A stretch of 64,000 nt of DNA from Apiosordaria backusii (Eukaryota; Ascomycota; Sordariomycetes; Sordariales; Lasiosphaeriaceae). The position numbers were made by a program, and so were the translations under genes. The stretch is from assembly GCA_030549205.1 (NCBI GenBank), contig JAUKTV010000011.1, positions 744,001 through 808,000 of the forward strand, given 5' to 3'. Position 1 is the first letter of the stretch. Each line of letters begins with the position of its first letter. Positions 48,577 to 59,436 of the stretch are shown in pieces. Below the pieces are notes generated by a model that was not told the origin of the DNA, ran no database searches, and was given only the letters and a program-made list of their open reading frames with translations.

Positions 48577-49453
48577 TTGTCAGATGTCAAGCTAGAAAAG
48601 TATTAGACTAGACTTTGATTCATCTTTGACCTACAAATACAAAACGCCTTCCAAGACTCAAAATTCCATCAAGGTCTTAAAGTGGACTGATGCCTGCAAG
48701 TAAGTGGAATCTGAACTTCGGCTGATTCGCAGCACCATGAATTTTTTCCGGTTGCAAAGACCTTATTGACCATCTGATGAAGTCGAGCTTCTCAGCCTCA
48801 TCAGCAGACCAGCTGGACACGGCCGGCACATTTCCACATGTTCAAGGTTTGACGTGGTGTCGATCTGAACAGCGATCTTGCAGCGGAGGGCCGCCTGCAG
48901 CGACTACAGCGCCTGTGTGACCCCAGAACCGCTATCTTATCAGACCCTTGACCGCTACGAGACCCGCTGTTGGCCCGCCGCGCATCACAAGCAAATCAAC
49001 CCCTGCAAGCCACCTCTTGCTCGAGGCAACGCTGTTTGTTGCCTTGCTTTCTTTTGACAAAATCGACGACGACATCGCTGGCGCTGTTTTTCTCTGACTT
49101 GTCATTTCCTTGGGGCTTTCCTACTATCGCATATCTCTGTTTATCGTTTTCTCTTTGAAATAATCTATCCATAATAAGCCCTCCGCGCTGTATCAAAAAA
49201 CTTAACCTCTTCAAGAACAACACACCGCCCCACTCCGTTACTATCTTCCCCTCCTCGCCGGAAGACCCCATCCACTAAGATCCCGCCTGGCGTCATCCCG
49301 AATCAAGTGTCCGAGTAAATAAACATCTAATACGACCCCTCACTTTCACCCCAACCACAATTTTTTTGTCTGGTGGTTGCTACAAAGAAGGGACAAGAGA
49401 AAACCGCAAAACTCCAAAGAGGCGGATGACAAGGGAATAGACGAAACCCCAAA
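48577..49453. other. Intergenic region upstream of the IVY1-like gene
   Basis: 3' flank of APT1 and the promoter/leader of the IVY1-like gene. The last 300 bp are C/A-rich. No gene seen. Confidence 0.6.
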
Positions 49454-51166
49454 ATGCAGTCTTACTCCCATCCACCAGGGATGCCGCAACGTCCCCCCTC
49501 CCCTTCACCAAGCCAATTCCCCCCGATCCCCGGCTCACCAACCTACTCCTACGCCTCCACCGCCCAACCATCCCTATCGCAGTTCAACCTCCCCTTACCA
49601 CCCCCTCCCCGACCAGCCCACGCAGTCCTCACCAAAGCCGACCTCGAAAGCTCCCAAACCGCCTACGCCGATCTACTCACAACCGCCAAAGCCTACCGCC
49701 TCGCCCTCGCCTCCCTCTCCACCGCCGCCAGCGCCTTCGGCTCAGCCCTCGAAGCATGCGCCCGCCTCAAAGAAGCCCGCGTCGAACCCCTGGGTCCCAT
49801 AAACCCGGGTCTGCTCTCCAACGGCAACACAGTCGGCGGGGGCTCCCTCTCCAGCTCCTTCCACGCCGGTGGTGGTGGCAACCACCAAGGTAGTAACAAC
49901 AACAACAACAACAACCCCCCACCTCTGTCTCTCAACAACAACATCATGTCTAAAAATGCCTGCACAGCCGATACACTGTTGACCGTCGCCGGTCTGCAAC
50001 ACTTGGTCGCGAACCACCAGCACATCCTCTCCGAGACCGTTTACCGCTCCTTTGAAGTCCCGCTTCTCCACGAGCTGGATAAATGGCGGGGAGCAGTGGA
50101 AGACGAGGAGGAATCGTACGCCAGCGCCGTGGCGGTTCAGTCAAAGGAGATTAACCGGTTGGAGAAGGAGGGGTTGAAGTTGCATAAGCAAAAGAGGAGG
50201 GATGTGAATATGTTTCGGAATCATCTTGTGGAGCTGACGACGAAGCTGGATGGGCTGACGTATCTACATGGGGAGCATGCGAGGACGTTGCTGAGGGAGA
50301 GCCAGGAGACGAGTGTCAGGATTGTGGAGGCTAGTTGTTCTTTGGTTAGGGCGGAGGTGGATATCTTTGAGAGTCTTGCGAGGAAAGGGTGGACGGGGGG
50401 TGGGTTGGAGGATGTGCTGGAGAGGGGGGTGGATTTGTTTGCTAATGAGGGGGAGGGAGCGCATATGGGTTCACCGTCGAAGGATCCGGGGGGGCATATT
50501 GGGGGTGGGGAGGGGAGCAAGTTGTTTAGTATCTTGCCTCCAAAGTCAATACTGGCGAATGATAATGCTGGGGAGGGGGGAACGGTGAGGGGGACGAGGG
50601 GGGATAGTTTGTTGATTTCGGGAGGGGAAGGGCAGACGGGGGATCGGTATCAGAGTTTGGCGGGGTTGGTGACGCTTGATTCGTTGAGGGGAGACAGAGA
50701 CGGGCGGGGGGATGGGGATAGTGTTTTTTCGGAGGGCCAGCAGCAGCAACAGGGAGGGCAGCAGTTTAATAGGAGTAGGGGGGTTGGTGCGATTAGACCG
50801 TTTAGTCCGCAGCCTCAGCATGTGAGGATGAATCCGGATAAGTTGCTGGGGACGAGCTTGGAGGTTGATGATGGGGGTTTGATGTCGGGCATGGAGAAAA
50901 CCAAAGATGAGGAGGATAAGGAGAACCACACAGAGACGGATGATGATGATGATGATGATGATGAGGCGCATCCGTGGAGGAATGAGGGGCTGAGAAAGAG
51001 GAGGAGTTCGTCGAGTTTGTTGAGTGAGACGGGCAACCTGTTGTTGCGGGACAGAGGGCTGGGCGCGAGCTTGGGAGATCCGCAGGAGAGAGTAGGTGGG
51101 GATAGCAGCTGGAGTGTGGCGGGCACGGAGAGGAATTCCCCCCAATGTTTTGATCAAGGTGTGTGA
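49454..51166 (+). CDS. IVY1-like vacuolar phospholipid-binding protein
   Basis: Yeast Ivy1 is an inverse-BAR-like protein of the vacuole that binds phospholipids, Ypt7 and Vps33 and affects TORC1. Single exon, 570 aa. After a proline/serine-rich N-terminus, helices start at LTKADLESSQTAYADLLTTAKAYRLALASLSTAASAFGSALEACARLKEAR (about 58-110). An asparagine-rich loop near 145-165 follows, then TLLTVAGLQHLVANHQHILSETVYRSFEVPLLHELDKWRGAVEDEEESYASAV..LKLHKQKRRDVNMFRNHLVELTTKLDGL..EHARTLLRESQETSVRIVEASCSLVRAEVDIFESLARKGW (about 175-325), the helical bundle of the family. The C-terminal 240 residues are low-complexity, with a poly-Asp run near 496-504. Third-position usage turns G-rich after the helical part, as in the TDA3-like gene. 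Confidence 0.83.
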   Translation: MQSYSHPPGMPQRPPSPSPSQFPPIPGSPTYSYASTAQPSLSQFNLPLPPPPRPAHAVLTKADLESSQTAYADLLTTAKAYRLALASLSTAASAFGSALEACARLKEARVEPLGPINPGLLSNGNTVGGGSLSSSFHAGGGGNHQGSNNNNNNNPPPLSLNNNIMSKNACTADTLLTVAGLQHLVANHQHILSETVYRSFEVPLLHELDKWRGAVEDEEESYASAVAVQSKEINRLEKEGLKLHKQKRRDVNMFRNHLVELTTKLDGLTYLHGEHARTLLRESQETSVRIVEASCSLVRAEVDIFESLARKGWTGGGLEDVLERGVDLFANEGEGAHMGSPSKDPGGHIGGGEGSKLFSILPPKSILANDNAGEGGTVRGTRGDSLLISGGEGQTGDRYQSLAGLVTLDSLRGDRDGRGDGDSVFSEGQQQQQGGQQFNRSRGVGAIRPFSPQPQHVRMNPDKLLGTSLEVDDGGLMSGMEKTKDEEDKENHTETDDDDDDDDEAHPWRNEGLRKRRSSSSLLSETGNLLLRDRGLGASLGDPQERVGGDSSWSVAGTERNSPQCFDQGV

Positions 51167-51656
51167 ATACGGAGGATGACAGCGAGAAAAAGAGAGAGAA
51201 AGAGAAAGATGAGATTGGATTGGCATGATATACCCCCTTTTAGAAGATGATTACGAAATATGTTAGACATTTCTTTTTTCACATGGCGGTCGTTTGGCTT
51301 GATATGGTTGATACGAATAGGGGTTTCTTTCTCAAAGTATTTACGAAACTCGTTTTTTCACGGCATATATATAGCATAGCGAAGACATTGTTATCATGAT
51401 TTTCTTTCTTTTTGACAAATAGTCACGACTTTCATTTTTGTACAATGATTCCTACCCCTTCCCTCGCTCATGGTGTAAACAATTATACTACAAATAGCCA
51501 CTGCCCTCGAAACTGCCTTCTCTTTCCTCTCCCGATAATCATGAAACGCCTTCTAGATTATGCAAACTCCTTCGCAGTGAGAGACAACAGAGGCAGTCTA
51601 TTAACTCATTAATCCATAGTGTCTCCCTTCTTTGTCTGTCTTCTTTGTCCCTCTTC
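51167..51656. other. Convergent intergenic region
   Basis: 3' flanks of the IVY1-like gene (+) and Nup53 (-). T-rich, with a TATATATA near 51365. No gene seen. Confidence 0.6.
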
Positions 51657-53078
51657 TTAGTCATCCTGATCGGCCGCCTTCCGAATATCACCCCCAAACA
51701 ACCCAAACAAGAAATCCAACCACCACAGAAACTTCCAATACAGACTCGCCGCCGCCCAGTCAAACTCGCCGAGTTCCGTTCGTGGAACTTGGCTGCCGAT
51801 CATGGCGCCGTTGAACCAGCTGATGATAGGAATGTAGTTGGCCACCCGCTGGGCGACCGAGGGAGCGGGTAAGAGAGCCTGTTCCATGGGGAGGAGCTTA
51901 ACCTTCCTCACTTCGGGAATCATTTGGCAGTACTCGTCCGCATCTGGCTTGGGTTGCTGGTATTGCTCAACGATGTTGTCGTCAAGTGCGAATGGGTTAG
52001 GCGGTGTGAGGGTTCGAGAGAGGGGAAAAGAGTCGAGGTCGGTAGAGGCAGCTGTGCCGGTGTCGGCTGTGAAGGAGGAGGCCTGAGAGATAGCAGAGTC
52101 GAAGCTGTCAGGGTTGAGCCAGGCTGGGTTGAAGCCCGAGGCAGCGGCGGTGCCGGTTCGAGGTTGTTGTTGTTGTTGTTGTTGTTGTTGTGATTGGCGT
52201 CTGCCAGAGTTGGTGCGCTGGATGCCGAACCCGGTGTTTATGGATGGGTCGGGAACGGGTTCGTCGCAGGGGGGTGGGAGGCCGGTGTATGGCTCTGCGT
52301 AGACCAAGTGGCCAAGGATGGTTTGGGGAGAGGCATAGATGGCTGCGTCGGCAGCTTCGGCGGACTCGAAGGTGACTTTTACCCAGTGCATACCGCTGTC
52401 GGCTTTGTTGACCTTGGCGCGTTCTGCTGGGGTGAGAGGCTTTCGGCGGGCAAATGCTGGATCGCGAAGTTCGGACTTGTATCGCCTGCTCTCAACGGGG
52501 GGATCACGGGGGTAGTCCTCGCATATTCTACCTGCGAGCTGCTCGTAGTGATTGATGGCCGCATATTGCTGTTCGGGGGAGCGGTACCCTCGTAGTATGA
52601 CCTCGGTTGGCTCTTTGGCCTTGATGAACTTGGTTTCTGGGGGAGACACGGTCTCGTCGGTCTGGGAGAGGTTTTGCTGAGAAGTCGATGGGTGAAGACT
52701 TGGTCTCCGTTGATTCTGAGCAGGTCTGTCGTTTTGTGTTGGCGCGGGGGCCTGGTTGATGGGGGCTTGGTTCGCGATCCAGCTGCTAAAGATTTTATCG
52801 GCGGCGGCTATGGTCGGATCTTCTTTTCTTGAAGGAGTCGCGGTTTTTGATCTCGCCCGTCGCGTCGACTTTCCAAAGGACCCTGTCTCGTTGGCTGCCC
52901 TCCTCGCCCTCAGCGAGCCATCCTGCCTGTTTTCCTCCATGTCAGTTGCGGTGGAGGGGGGCGGCAGTCGGTTTGGAAATACGGACTGTGGAAAGACCAT
53001 GGCGTATGGTCTCTTGATTCCGTCGTCTCCTACGTAGAGCTCCTCGTCTGGCACGTTGTGTAGGATTAATGGGGCCAT
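51657..53078 (-). CDS. nup53: Nucleoporin Nup53 (Nup35-type RRM)
   Basis: Scaffold-linking nucleoporin of the inner ring; the C-terminal amphipathic helix touches the nuclear membrane. Single exon, 473 aa. Starts [30 protein letters not shown], then a low-complexity region. The Nup35-type RRM is seen as [76 protein letters not shown] (about 158-285). A polyglutamine run of about nine follows near 300-310. The end [58 protein letters not shown] supplies the amphipathic, Trp-rich membrane segment. Divergent from ATG29, 494 bp between starts. Confidence 0.85.
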   Translation of the reverse strand: MAPLILHNVPDEELYVGDDGIKRPYAMVFPQSVFPNRLPPPSTATDMEENRQDGSLRARRAANETGSFGKSTRRARSKTATPSRKEDPTIAAADKIFSSWIANQAPINQAPAPTQNDRPAQNQRRPSLHPSTSQQNLSQTDETVSPPETKFIKAKEPTEVILRGYRSPEQQYAAINHYEQLAGRICEDYPRDPPVESRRYKSELRDPAFARRKPLTPAERAKVNKADSGMHWVKVTFESAEAADAAIYASPQTILGHLVYAEPYTGLPPPCDEPVPDPSINTGFGIQRTNSGRRQSQQQQQQQQQPRTGTAAASGFNPAWLNPDSFDSAISQASSFTADTGTAASTDLDSFPLSRTLTPPNPFALDDNIVEQYQQPKPDADEYCQMIPEVRKVKLLPMEQALLPAPSVAQRVANYIPIISWFNGAMIGSQVPRTELGEFDWAAASLYWKFLWWLDFLFGLFGGDIRKAADQDD

Positions 53079-53572
53079 GGTTTCAGCCGAAGACAGGGAG
53101 AGGCAGGTGGCTGAGTAAGTTTTGCAGGGAGGTCAGTAGCCAATGGAATCAAAGCAACAGAGCTGGTATCAGAACTGAATATGCTGTAACCACAAAGCAG
53201 AATCGCGGGTGGTACCTTTGATGCCTTTTCTCTGAAGCTGCGAGAAAATGCGATGCGATTTTTTTTAGTGACTGCAGGTCCCCAATTCCAGATTTGGCCC
53301 CCAAAAAGTCACCAAACTTGTCTACCCAGCAACAGCATGGAGCCTCAGAGGAAGCTTGGACCACTGTTGTTGTGCAAATGGGGTAGTCACGGTTAGATGA
53401 ATAGTGAAGGCTAGACCCGCTTAAAACAATAGAAGCCTGAGGCCACACTTTCCAAGCTTCTGCCAAGGTAAACATCAGACGAAAATATCGCTGTAACCGA
53501 TTTCCCATCCAACCACTGACCTCGGATACGTCACTAGTGCCTCGATAACCACACTGCGCCTGGACCATCAAG
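53079..53572. promoter_or_regulatory. Divergent promoter region of Nup53 and ATG29
   Basis: 494 bp between divergent starts. No recognised motif. Confidence 0.5.
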
Positions 53573-55468
53573 ATGTCATCCGATCGCTCCGGCAAGGCTT
53601 CCGAGCCTAAGGGTCCCCAGCTACGTTTCATCAGGCTGCCCGCTGATGTTGACGCTAGCAGCGCTTGGGAGCCTGCTGAAAACGACCCAGGCCCGCAGCG
53701 ACTTCAGCGACCTGCGCGGCTGCAAACCATCGTCGAAGACGACGAAGAAGGGCCAGAGGAACAAACACCCGAACAGTTCCTTCGCGAGCTCCAGGAGATG
53801 GAGGAGCAACTACGACAGAGAGAGGCTCGGGCCAAAGAGCCCAAAGAAACCAAAGACCAAGCGAGCCCCAAGCAGGCTGCTGAGCCCAAGTACCTGCTGT
53901 ACGTTCGCCTGCCCATCAAGCGCGGCGACTTCGTCGATCCACCGCTGGTACGTTGCGCGCGCTCGCACTGTGTCTGCCTTGCGGCTCTCTCACTGACAAC
54001 GACACAGTTTGACTGGAACGAAGAGAAATCTGAAGCTCTTTGGGACATCATTTCAGATAACCCACGTTCAAATGCTAACATCAACTGTAAGTCGCTTTTT
54101 TTTGTCTCTAATCTGAAAGATATGTGCTAACCTTTTGAACAGGGACTGAGCTGTAGGAGTCACCCACTGCCTTGTCCAGGAGACGCCCACTGGTTATTAA
54201 CACTGTGTGCTTACAGAGCCTCACGATTCGAAGTCACTGTCGAGTTCCTACTCCAGATGGCCAACTACCTCACTGATCGCCATGCAAATCAAATCCGCGC
54301 TCAGATGCTCAAGGCAGCCACTGGAAGAGGTTCTGCTGCTCCTTCCCCTATCCCCGGCGCCGAGCCTTCTTCCAACATCACCATCTACCCTCAGGCATCG
54401 GAGCCCTTGAGACGTACCGGTTCAGCTAGCGGTAGAGCCCCCTCTTCTAATGAAGGACCTTCAGCTCCTCTCTCTAGAAACGACGCAGGTTACGCCAGCA
54501 ACGTCGGAGCCGGCCCTTCAACTACGAAACCTACCAACATCCCCGTCCGCCCTGCCGTCTCTCGTAATTCCTCTGCTGGCACTGCCATCTCCACTCAGAA
54601 CCCACTCGGCATTAGGCCAGCCCCATCTGTTACTTCTAACCGTGCAGCAGGTCGTTACATCTCCTCTTTCTTGCATCAAGAGCGCGCAGGAACAGATCAA
54701 GATGACGCCTCCACCATCGGCGCTGCCCAGCATTCCGCTTCCGCCAGCCCGGCCACCTCAGACAGCGAGGAGGAATCAGACTCTGACGACTCCCCTGTTC
54801 AAAGCCGTATCATCCGGCGTCCACCCCGTTTTTCCGTCCATGATCATCGTGCCGGGTTTGACGGTTTGACGGAAGACGAGGAAGAGCCCGAGCCTGCTTT
54901 CTTGCCGCCTCAGCATCAGCAACAGATGGATATGGGCGCTACACTGAGAGGTGTTCCCGGCGGTGGTGTTCTTATTGGTGGTGGTGGTCGTGGTGCAGGG
55001 GAGTTGAGCCAAACGTCGGATTCATCGGCTAGTTCGGCTGCTATTGTTCATCATCCTGGGACTGCTTTGGTGGCTGGTGGGGGTAGGTATCCTGCTGGTG
55101 GTGCTGGTGGTGGTGTTGGTGGTCAAGGGCATATTCACGGGACGCTGTCGCCGAGGAGCAGGACGGCGGAGCTGAGGGATAAGGGCAAGGGGGTTTCCCG
55201 TGAGGGTAGCGACGGCACTGGGACCCCTAGTATGGGGAGCAGTTTTAGTGATCTTGATGGTGAGTTTCTCTTCTTACATATTTACGAACAGCAGTGGTTA
55301 CTAACGATATGGAAACAAGATGCCTCAGTCACGCAGTCAGCCTTGGAAGAAGCGCTCGCGAGCAGGATGCAAGACGGGACGATTGGGAGCAGGATGAGCG
55401 TGATCGGGCACGCGATTAAGAGTCGGTATTTACCCAAGAGCCCAAAGTCGCCGGAGGGGAAACGTTAA
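53573..55468 (+). CDS. atg29: Autophagy-related protein 29
   Basis: Atg29 joins Atg17 and Atg31 in the scaffold of the phagophore assembly site and is needed for starvation-induced autophagy. Five exons: 53573-53947, 54008-54086, 54143-54152 (10 nt), 54217-55259 and 55320-55468, giving 551 aa. The conserved core is split: LLYVRLPIKRGDFVDPPL | FDWNEEKSEALWDIISDN..NANIN | WTEL | ASRFEVTVEFLLQMANYLTDRHANQIRAQM. The 10-nt exon supplies most of WTEL and restores frame. The last intron has a clear CTAAC branch point and joins SDLDD to ASVTQSALEEALASRMQDGTIGSRMSVIG, a second conserved Atg29 motif. Between the two motifs lie about 330 disordered residues. About 110 residues, including an acidic coiled coil (EQTPEQFLRELQEMEEQLRQRE), precede the core. 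Confidence 0.9.
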
Positions 55469-55691
55469 GGGACTGGGAGAGTTTATTGAAGAGTTTGTAC
55501 GGTTAGGAATGGTTTAATGGGGTGATGGTCGAGATGGACTGGGAAAGCTGGGACAGTGGACAAATGGGTTTTCTTGCTCTTGAAGTTTTTTTTTGTTTTG
55601 TAGATGTACATTTGTATAGCGCCGGCGTTTTGGTGGGAGCACAGGTTAGGCGTTTGGGAACGAATTGAGACTTGTCCTTATGCTTGGGTGG

Positions 55692-55736
55692 TTTTACACT
55701 TGGTGGTTTTACACTTGGGGATTTCACACTTGGTGA
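55692..55736 (+). repeat. 15-16-bp tandem repeat
   Basis: Three units of the form TTTTACACTTGGTGG, the last diverged, just after the ATG29 3' flank. Confidence 0.75.
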
Positions 55737-55899
55737 GTTGGGCGTTGTTGATGAAGACCAGCAAGATGGTTTTGACGGTCAGTTTGTGGTGGACTTCGTT
55801 CGAATTTCCCAAGGACTTGTGTTGTGTCTTGTTGGATTCCGGAGTTGGAGGGTTTCCTGTCTTGGTGACAGAACAGAGATGGACTTTTGCCGAGCAACC

Positions 55900-56640
55900 G
55901 TCTTTGGACAAAGTCACTGGACTGACTTTGGCCACACCAAACCTCAAACATGACGGTCACTGGGATTGTCAACAAGATTGGAAAACATGTGCTCAGGCCT
56001 GACCACATGTTTTCCAATCTCGTCGAGAATCTCAATGATCTCCATGTTTGAGGTTGACTGTGGCCGATGCCCGACGTCAATCTCGAAAGGTTGGGTGGGC
56101 AGGTTGGTGACCGAGCTATCAGTTATTACTGAGCTTCAGATTCTCGGGATATTATGCCATAGTGTGCCTGACAGAAACCGAAGCAAACGGAGACCGGTCT
56201 GCTGCAGTTTCAGTCGGGGCATCATGGCATACCCGAGAATCTCAAGCTAAGTGATGACTGATGGCTCGGTCATCAACCTGCCCACCCACCCTTTCGAGAT
56301 TGACGTCGGCATCGGCCACACTCATCCTCCAACATGGAGGTGATTGGGATGACCGGTCAAGAAAGCAGGCTGGATCGACCAGTCAAGATAGAGGGCTGTC
56401 ATCGAGTCGACCGGTCAAGGAGTGGAGACGATGTCTCATCAAACCGCTGGACTGTGAATGGACTCTTGCGACGAGATGGAAAGACATGTGCAGGAGACTG
56501 GTCGGCTACCGTTTCAGTCGGGCACCATGGCATGCATGCCTATCCCGAAAGTCTGAAGCTAAGTGATGACTGATGGCTCGGTCATCAAGCCACCCACCCT
56601 CCCTTTCGATATTGACGTCGGTACCTATCACGGAAGGTAA
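55900..56640. repeat. Repeat family A: four copies, one inverted
   Basis: A unit of roughly 150 bp containing TTTCGAGATTGACGTCGGCA occurs at about 55900-55991 (+), 56004-56165 (-), 56205-56365 (+) and 56510-56640 (+). The first two arms, 55942-55991 and 56004-56053, pair at 42 of 50 positions around a 12-nt loop, with a perfect 16-bp inner stem. The second and third copies also face each other across a loop of about 40 nt. Confidence 0.85.
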
Positions 56641-56681
56641 GACTGGGATAGATTATTTCCCCCGAGACGCCGAGTTCCGCA

Positions 56682-56790
56682 GATGCAGGCGAAGAGAGTG
56701 TTGCACCTCACCTGCGGAGAAAGAGGCCGGGTACAGAGAAAATGCAGGCGAAGAGAGGGGTTACACCCGCGGAGAAAGAGGCGTCACTTC
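56682..56790 (+). repeat. 59-bp tandem repeat, two copies
   Basis: ATGCAGGCGAAGAGAG followed 20-25 bp later by TGCGGAGAAAGAGGC occurs twice (56682-56735, 56741-56790). Confidence 0.8.
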
Positions 56791-56950
56791 CAGAGCTTGA
56801 CTCGACCACGACCATCAACGTCGAGGGGAAGTATGGGTTGGGTATCTCGGGTACAGTTCATGAGCTGGGTTGGGTGAGTGGGAGGGAAGGGGTACAACGC
56901 ATCGACACGGCCTTGACAAGTTCACTTGAGGAGACCGGGCAATCAGAGGA

Positions 56951-57195
56951 AGGGACGGAATGGAACTGCTTCTCCGCAGATGCTCCCTCCTCATCTTGCT
57001 GCCACTGAAGGTGGAAGTTTGGTACGGAATATTTCCGTCGTGGTACACTAACCATGCACATGGCTTGAGAGGCAGAAGAGAGGGACGGAATGGAACTGCT
57101 TCTCCGCGGATGCTCCCTCCTTATCTTGCTGCCACTGAAGGTGGAAATTTGGTACCGAATATTTCCGTCGTGGTACACTATCTATGCACACGGCT
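56951..57195 (+). repeat. 130-bp tandem duplication
   Basis: Two copies starting with AGGGACGGAATGGAACTGCT at 56951 and 57081, about 90% identical over 110 bp. Each holds the near-palindrome TACGGAATATTTCCGT (the second copy has one change). Confidence 0.9.
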
Positions 57196-57344
57196 GAGAG
57201 ACAAAAGACAAACAGGGCACTACATAGGGACGGGAACTGAGCCTTCACCGGTCTGTGGTACGGAAAGCTTCCGTCCCACACATTTCAACCCAGGGAAGGC
57301 TTAGGGAATGAGGTATATATTTCCGGATCACCCTTCAGGTTTCA

Positions 57345-58207
57345 ACCGCGGAGAAGATGAAGACTTCTGGTTGCATAGCTACCGGGGACCAGCGTCGACT
57401 TCTCGGCCAAAGTTCATGACCTCGATGATGAGGAACACTCCGGAACTGGACGGTGGAAGCAAATAGGGCTCCTGGTCCAAGTTGTATTAAGAAACGAATG
57501 CCACCGCATATCAGTAACCATAGATGAGTTGTGGTCACTTACACGCAGGCATCCGTTCTCTTGATACGACTTGGCCGAGGAGCTCTATTTGCTTCCACCG
57601 TCCAGTTCCAAGATGTTTCCCACTGTCAATGGCATGAATTTTGGCCGAGAAGTCGGCGCTGATCCCCGGTGGCCATGCTCCTGTAGCAACCTTTTCAACA
57701 ACCGGAAGTCTTCGCCCTTCCGCAGTTGAAAGCAGAAGGGTGCTGCGGGAGCATATACCTGGCATCCATTTCTTGATACCACTTGGCTCACGGGCGCTCT
57801 GTTTGCCTCCGCCTTCCCATTCCAAAGTGTTCCCCATCATCGACAACATGAAGTTTGGCTCGGGAGTCGACGCTGACCCCCCCGGTGGCCATGCTACAGA
57901 GCAACCTTTTCGACAGCCGAAAGTCTTCACCTTCTCCGCGATTGTAACCTGGAGGGTGATCCGGGGGCAGATACCTCGTCCCCCGAACGCAGAGACGGCG
58001 GGGAAGCATCGACATATCGTCACCGGGGAGTGTTGCGGAAGCAACGGTTCATACATAAACGCGGGTCAAAATGGCATGGTATGGGAGCTCTGTTTGCCTC
58101 CGCGACGACATGAAGTTTGGCTGGGGAGTCGACGTTGATTCCCCGGGGCCATGCTACGTGACAACCTTCTCAACAACCGGAAGTCTTCACCCTCTCCGCG
58201 GTTGAAA
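57345..58207. repeat. Repeat family B: four copies, first one inverted
   Basis: A unit of about 160-190 bp lies at 57345-57502 (-), 57548-57728 (+), 57771-57947 (+) and 58084-58207 (+, lacking the start). Shared landmarks are CTTGATAC, TTTGCTTCCACC, GAAGTCGRCGCTG and GAAGTCTTCACC. The first two form an inverted repeat with a 45-nt loop. Confidence 0.85.
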
Positions 58208-58429
58208 CTCGAAGTGTGACTCGGGAGCATACACCTCGTTCCGCGAGCGCAAGAGACGGTACGTGGGTTCAAGAAAGAATCGCTTGTGACACTTTGTTCG
58301 TGTTTTGGTGCTGATCTCTCACAAGCAATATCTGCACCCACGTGGACGGGTGGAAGCATCGCCATTCTCCCGGAGAGTGTTGCGGACGCACCGGTTCAAT
58401 GCAGTCCAGATGACATGGGACGGGAGCTC

Positions 58430-58860
58430 TGGATGGTCTCCGCGGTGCGGTGGTCAAGCCTGTTGAGAGAAGGAACGGCAGTGTAGCATTCTGGAAGCTT
58501 CATGGCATTCGCAGTGGTGGTCCGGAAGGTCGATGCCCATGGGGACCCATCCATTGTATTGTAACCTTGAATCAGCACCGGAAGCTCATGATGTTGTCCG
58601 CAGTGCGGTAGTCAAACCTGTTGAGAGAATGAACGGCAGTGTAGCATTCCGGAAGCTTCGTGGCATCGGCGGTGGCGGCCCAGAAGGTTGAGGCCCATGG
58701 TCCCCGTCCGTGTATTGTCACCTCGAACCAGACCCGGAAGCTCGTGGTGTTGTCCGCGGTGGTGGTCCGGATGGTCGATGCCCATGGTACCCGTCCGTTG
58801 TATTGTCACCTTGAACCAGACCCGGAAGCTCGTGGTGTTGTCCGCGGTGGCAACTGCAGA
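58430..58860 (+). repeat. About 90-bp tandem repeat, five to six copies
   Basis: Units begin CCGGAAGCTCGTGGTGTTGT or close variants at about 58489, 58577, 58649, 58727 and 58822, with GGTCGATGCCCATG in the middle of several. A longer 140-160-bp period (GTTGAGAGAAKGAACGGCAG) overlies it. Confidence 0.8.
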
Positions 58861-59322
58861 GTCTGTTCATTTCCAGACTGCTTGGTCTCAAAGTATCTTT
58901 GCGGCGTTTTCAATAGGGACATGACATGACAGTAACACTGAGATTAAAAACTGATACTTTGAAGCTGATGGCACGGAAGTGTAAACCCCGTCCCGCGGAG
59001 AGAGGGGGCCGTTTCGTACCAGTGCTGTGAAAAGTGTGGTCCGGACTGAGGTCTTCCACGGGAGGGCAGAGACGTGCCGGCACACTGTAACAGTGAAAGG
59101 ATTGTAACAGTGAAAGGATTACGACCCATCTTCTTAACACGGCACTTCAGGTCCCAGGGTAAATTCCGTTGTATAGAAACGGCCGTTTCCCTTTTTTCAT
59201 CAAGTCTGCAAGTTTGTCCCCAAGAGCTTCCAAAACCCCCACTCGCCTCATCACATCCACTCCTGTCGTCGGGCACCAACTCACGAACTTTTTGACTCAG
59301 ACACTTTGTTTCAGAGATGTCC

Positions 59323-59436
59323 AATTCTTGCGCGCAACAATTCAGAGATGTGCAATTCTTGCGCGCAACAATTGAATTCTTGCGCAGTGAATTCTTGCGC
59401 GCAGAAATTGAATTCTTGCGCAGTGAATTCTTGCGC
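59323..59436 (+). repeat. AATTCTTGCGC motif cluster
   Basis: Six exact copies of AATTCTTGCGC start at 59323, 59354, 59375, 59390, 59411 and 59426; several extend to the palindrome TTGCGCGCAA. Inverted relatives (TGCGCGCAAGAATTG) lie at about 59599-59660. Confidence 0.88.
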
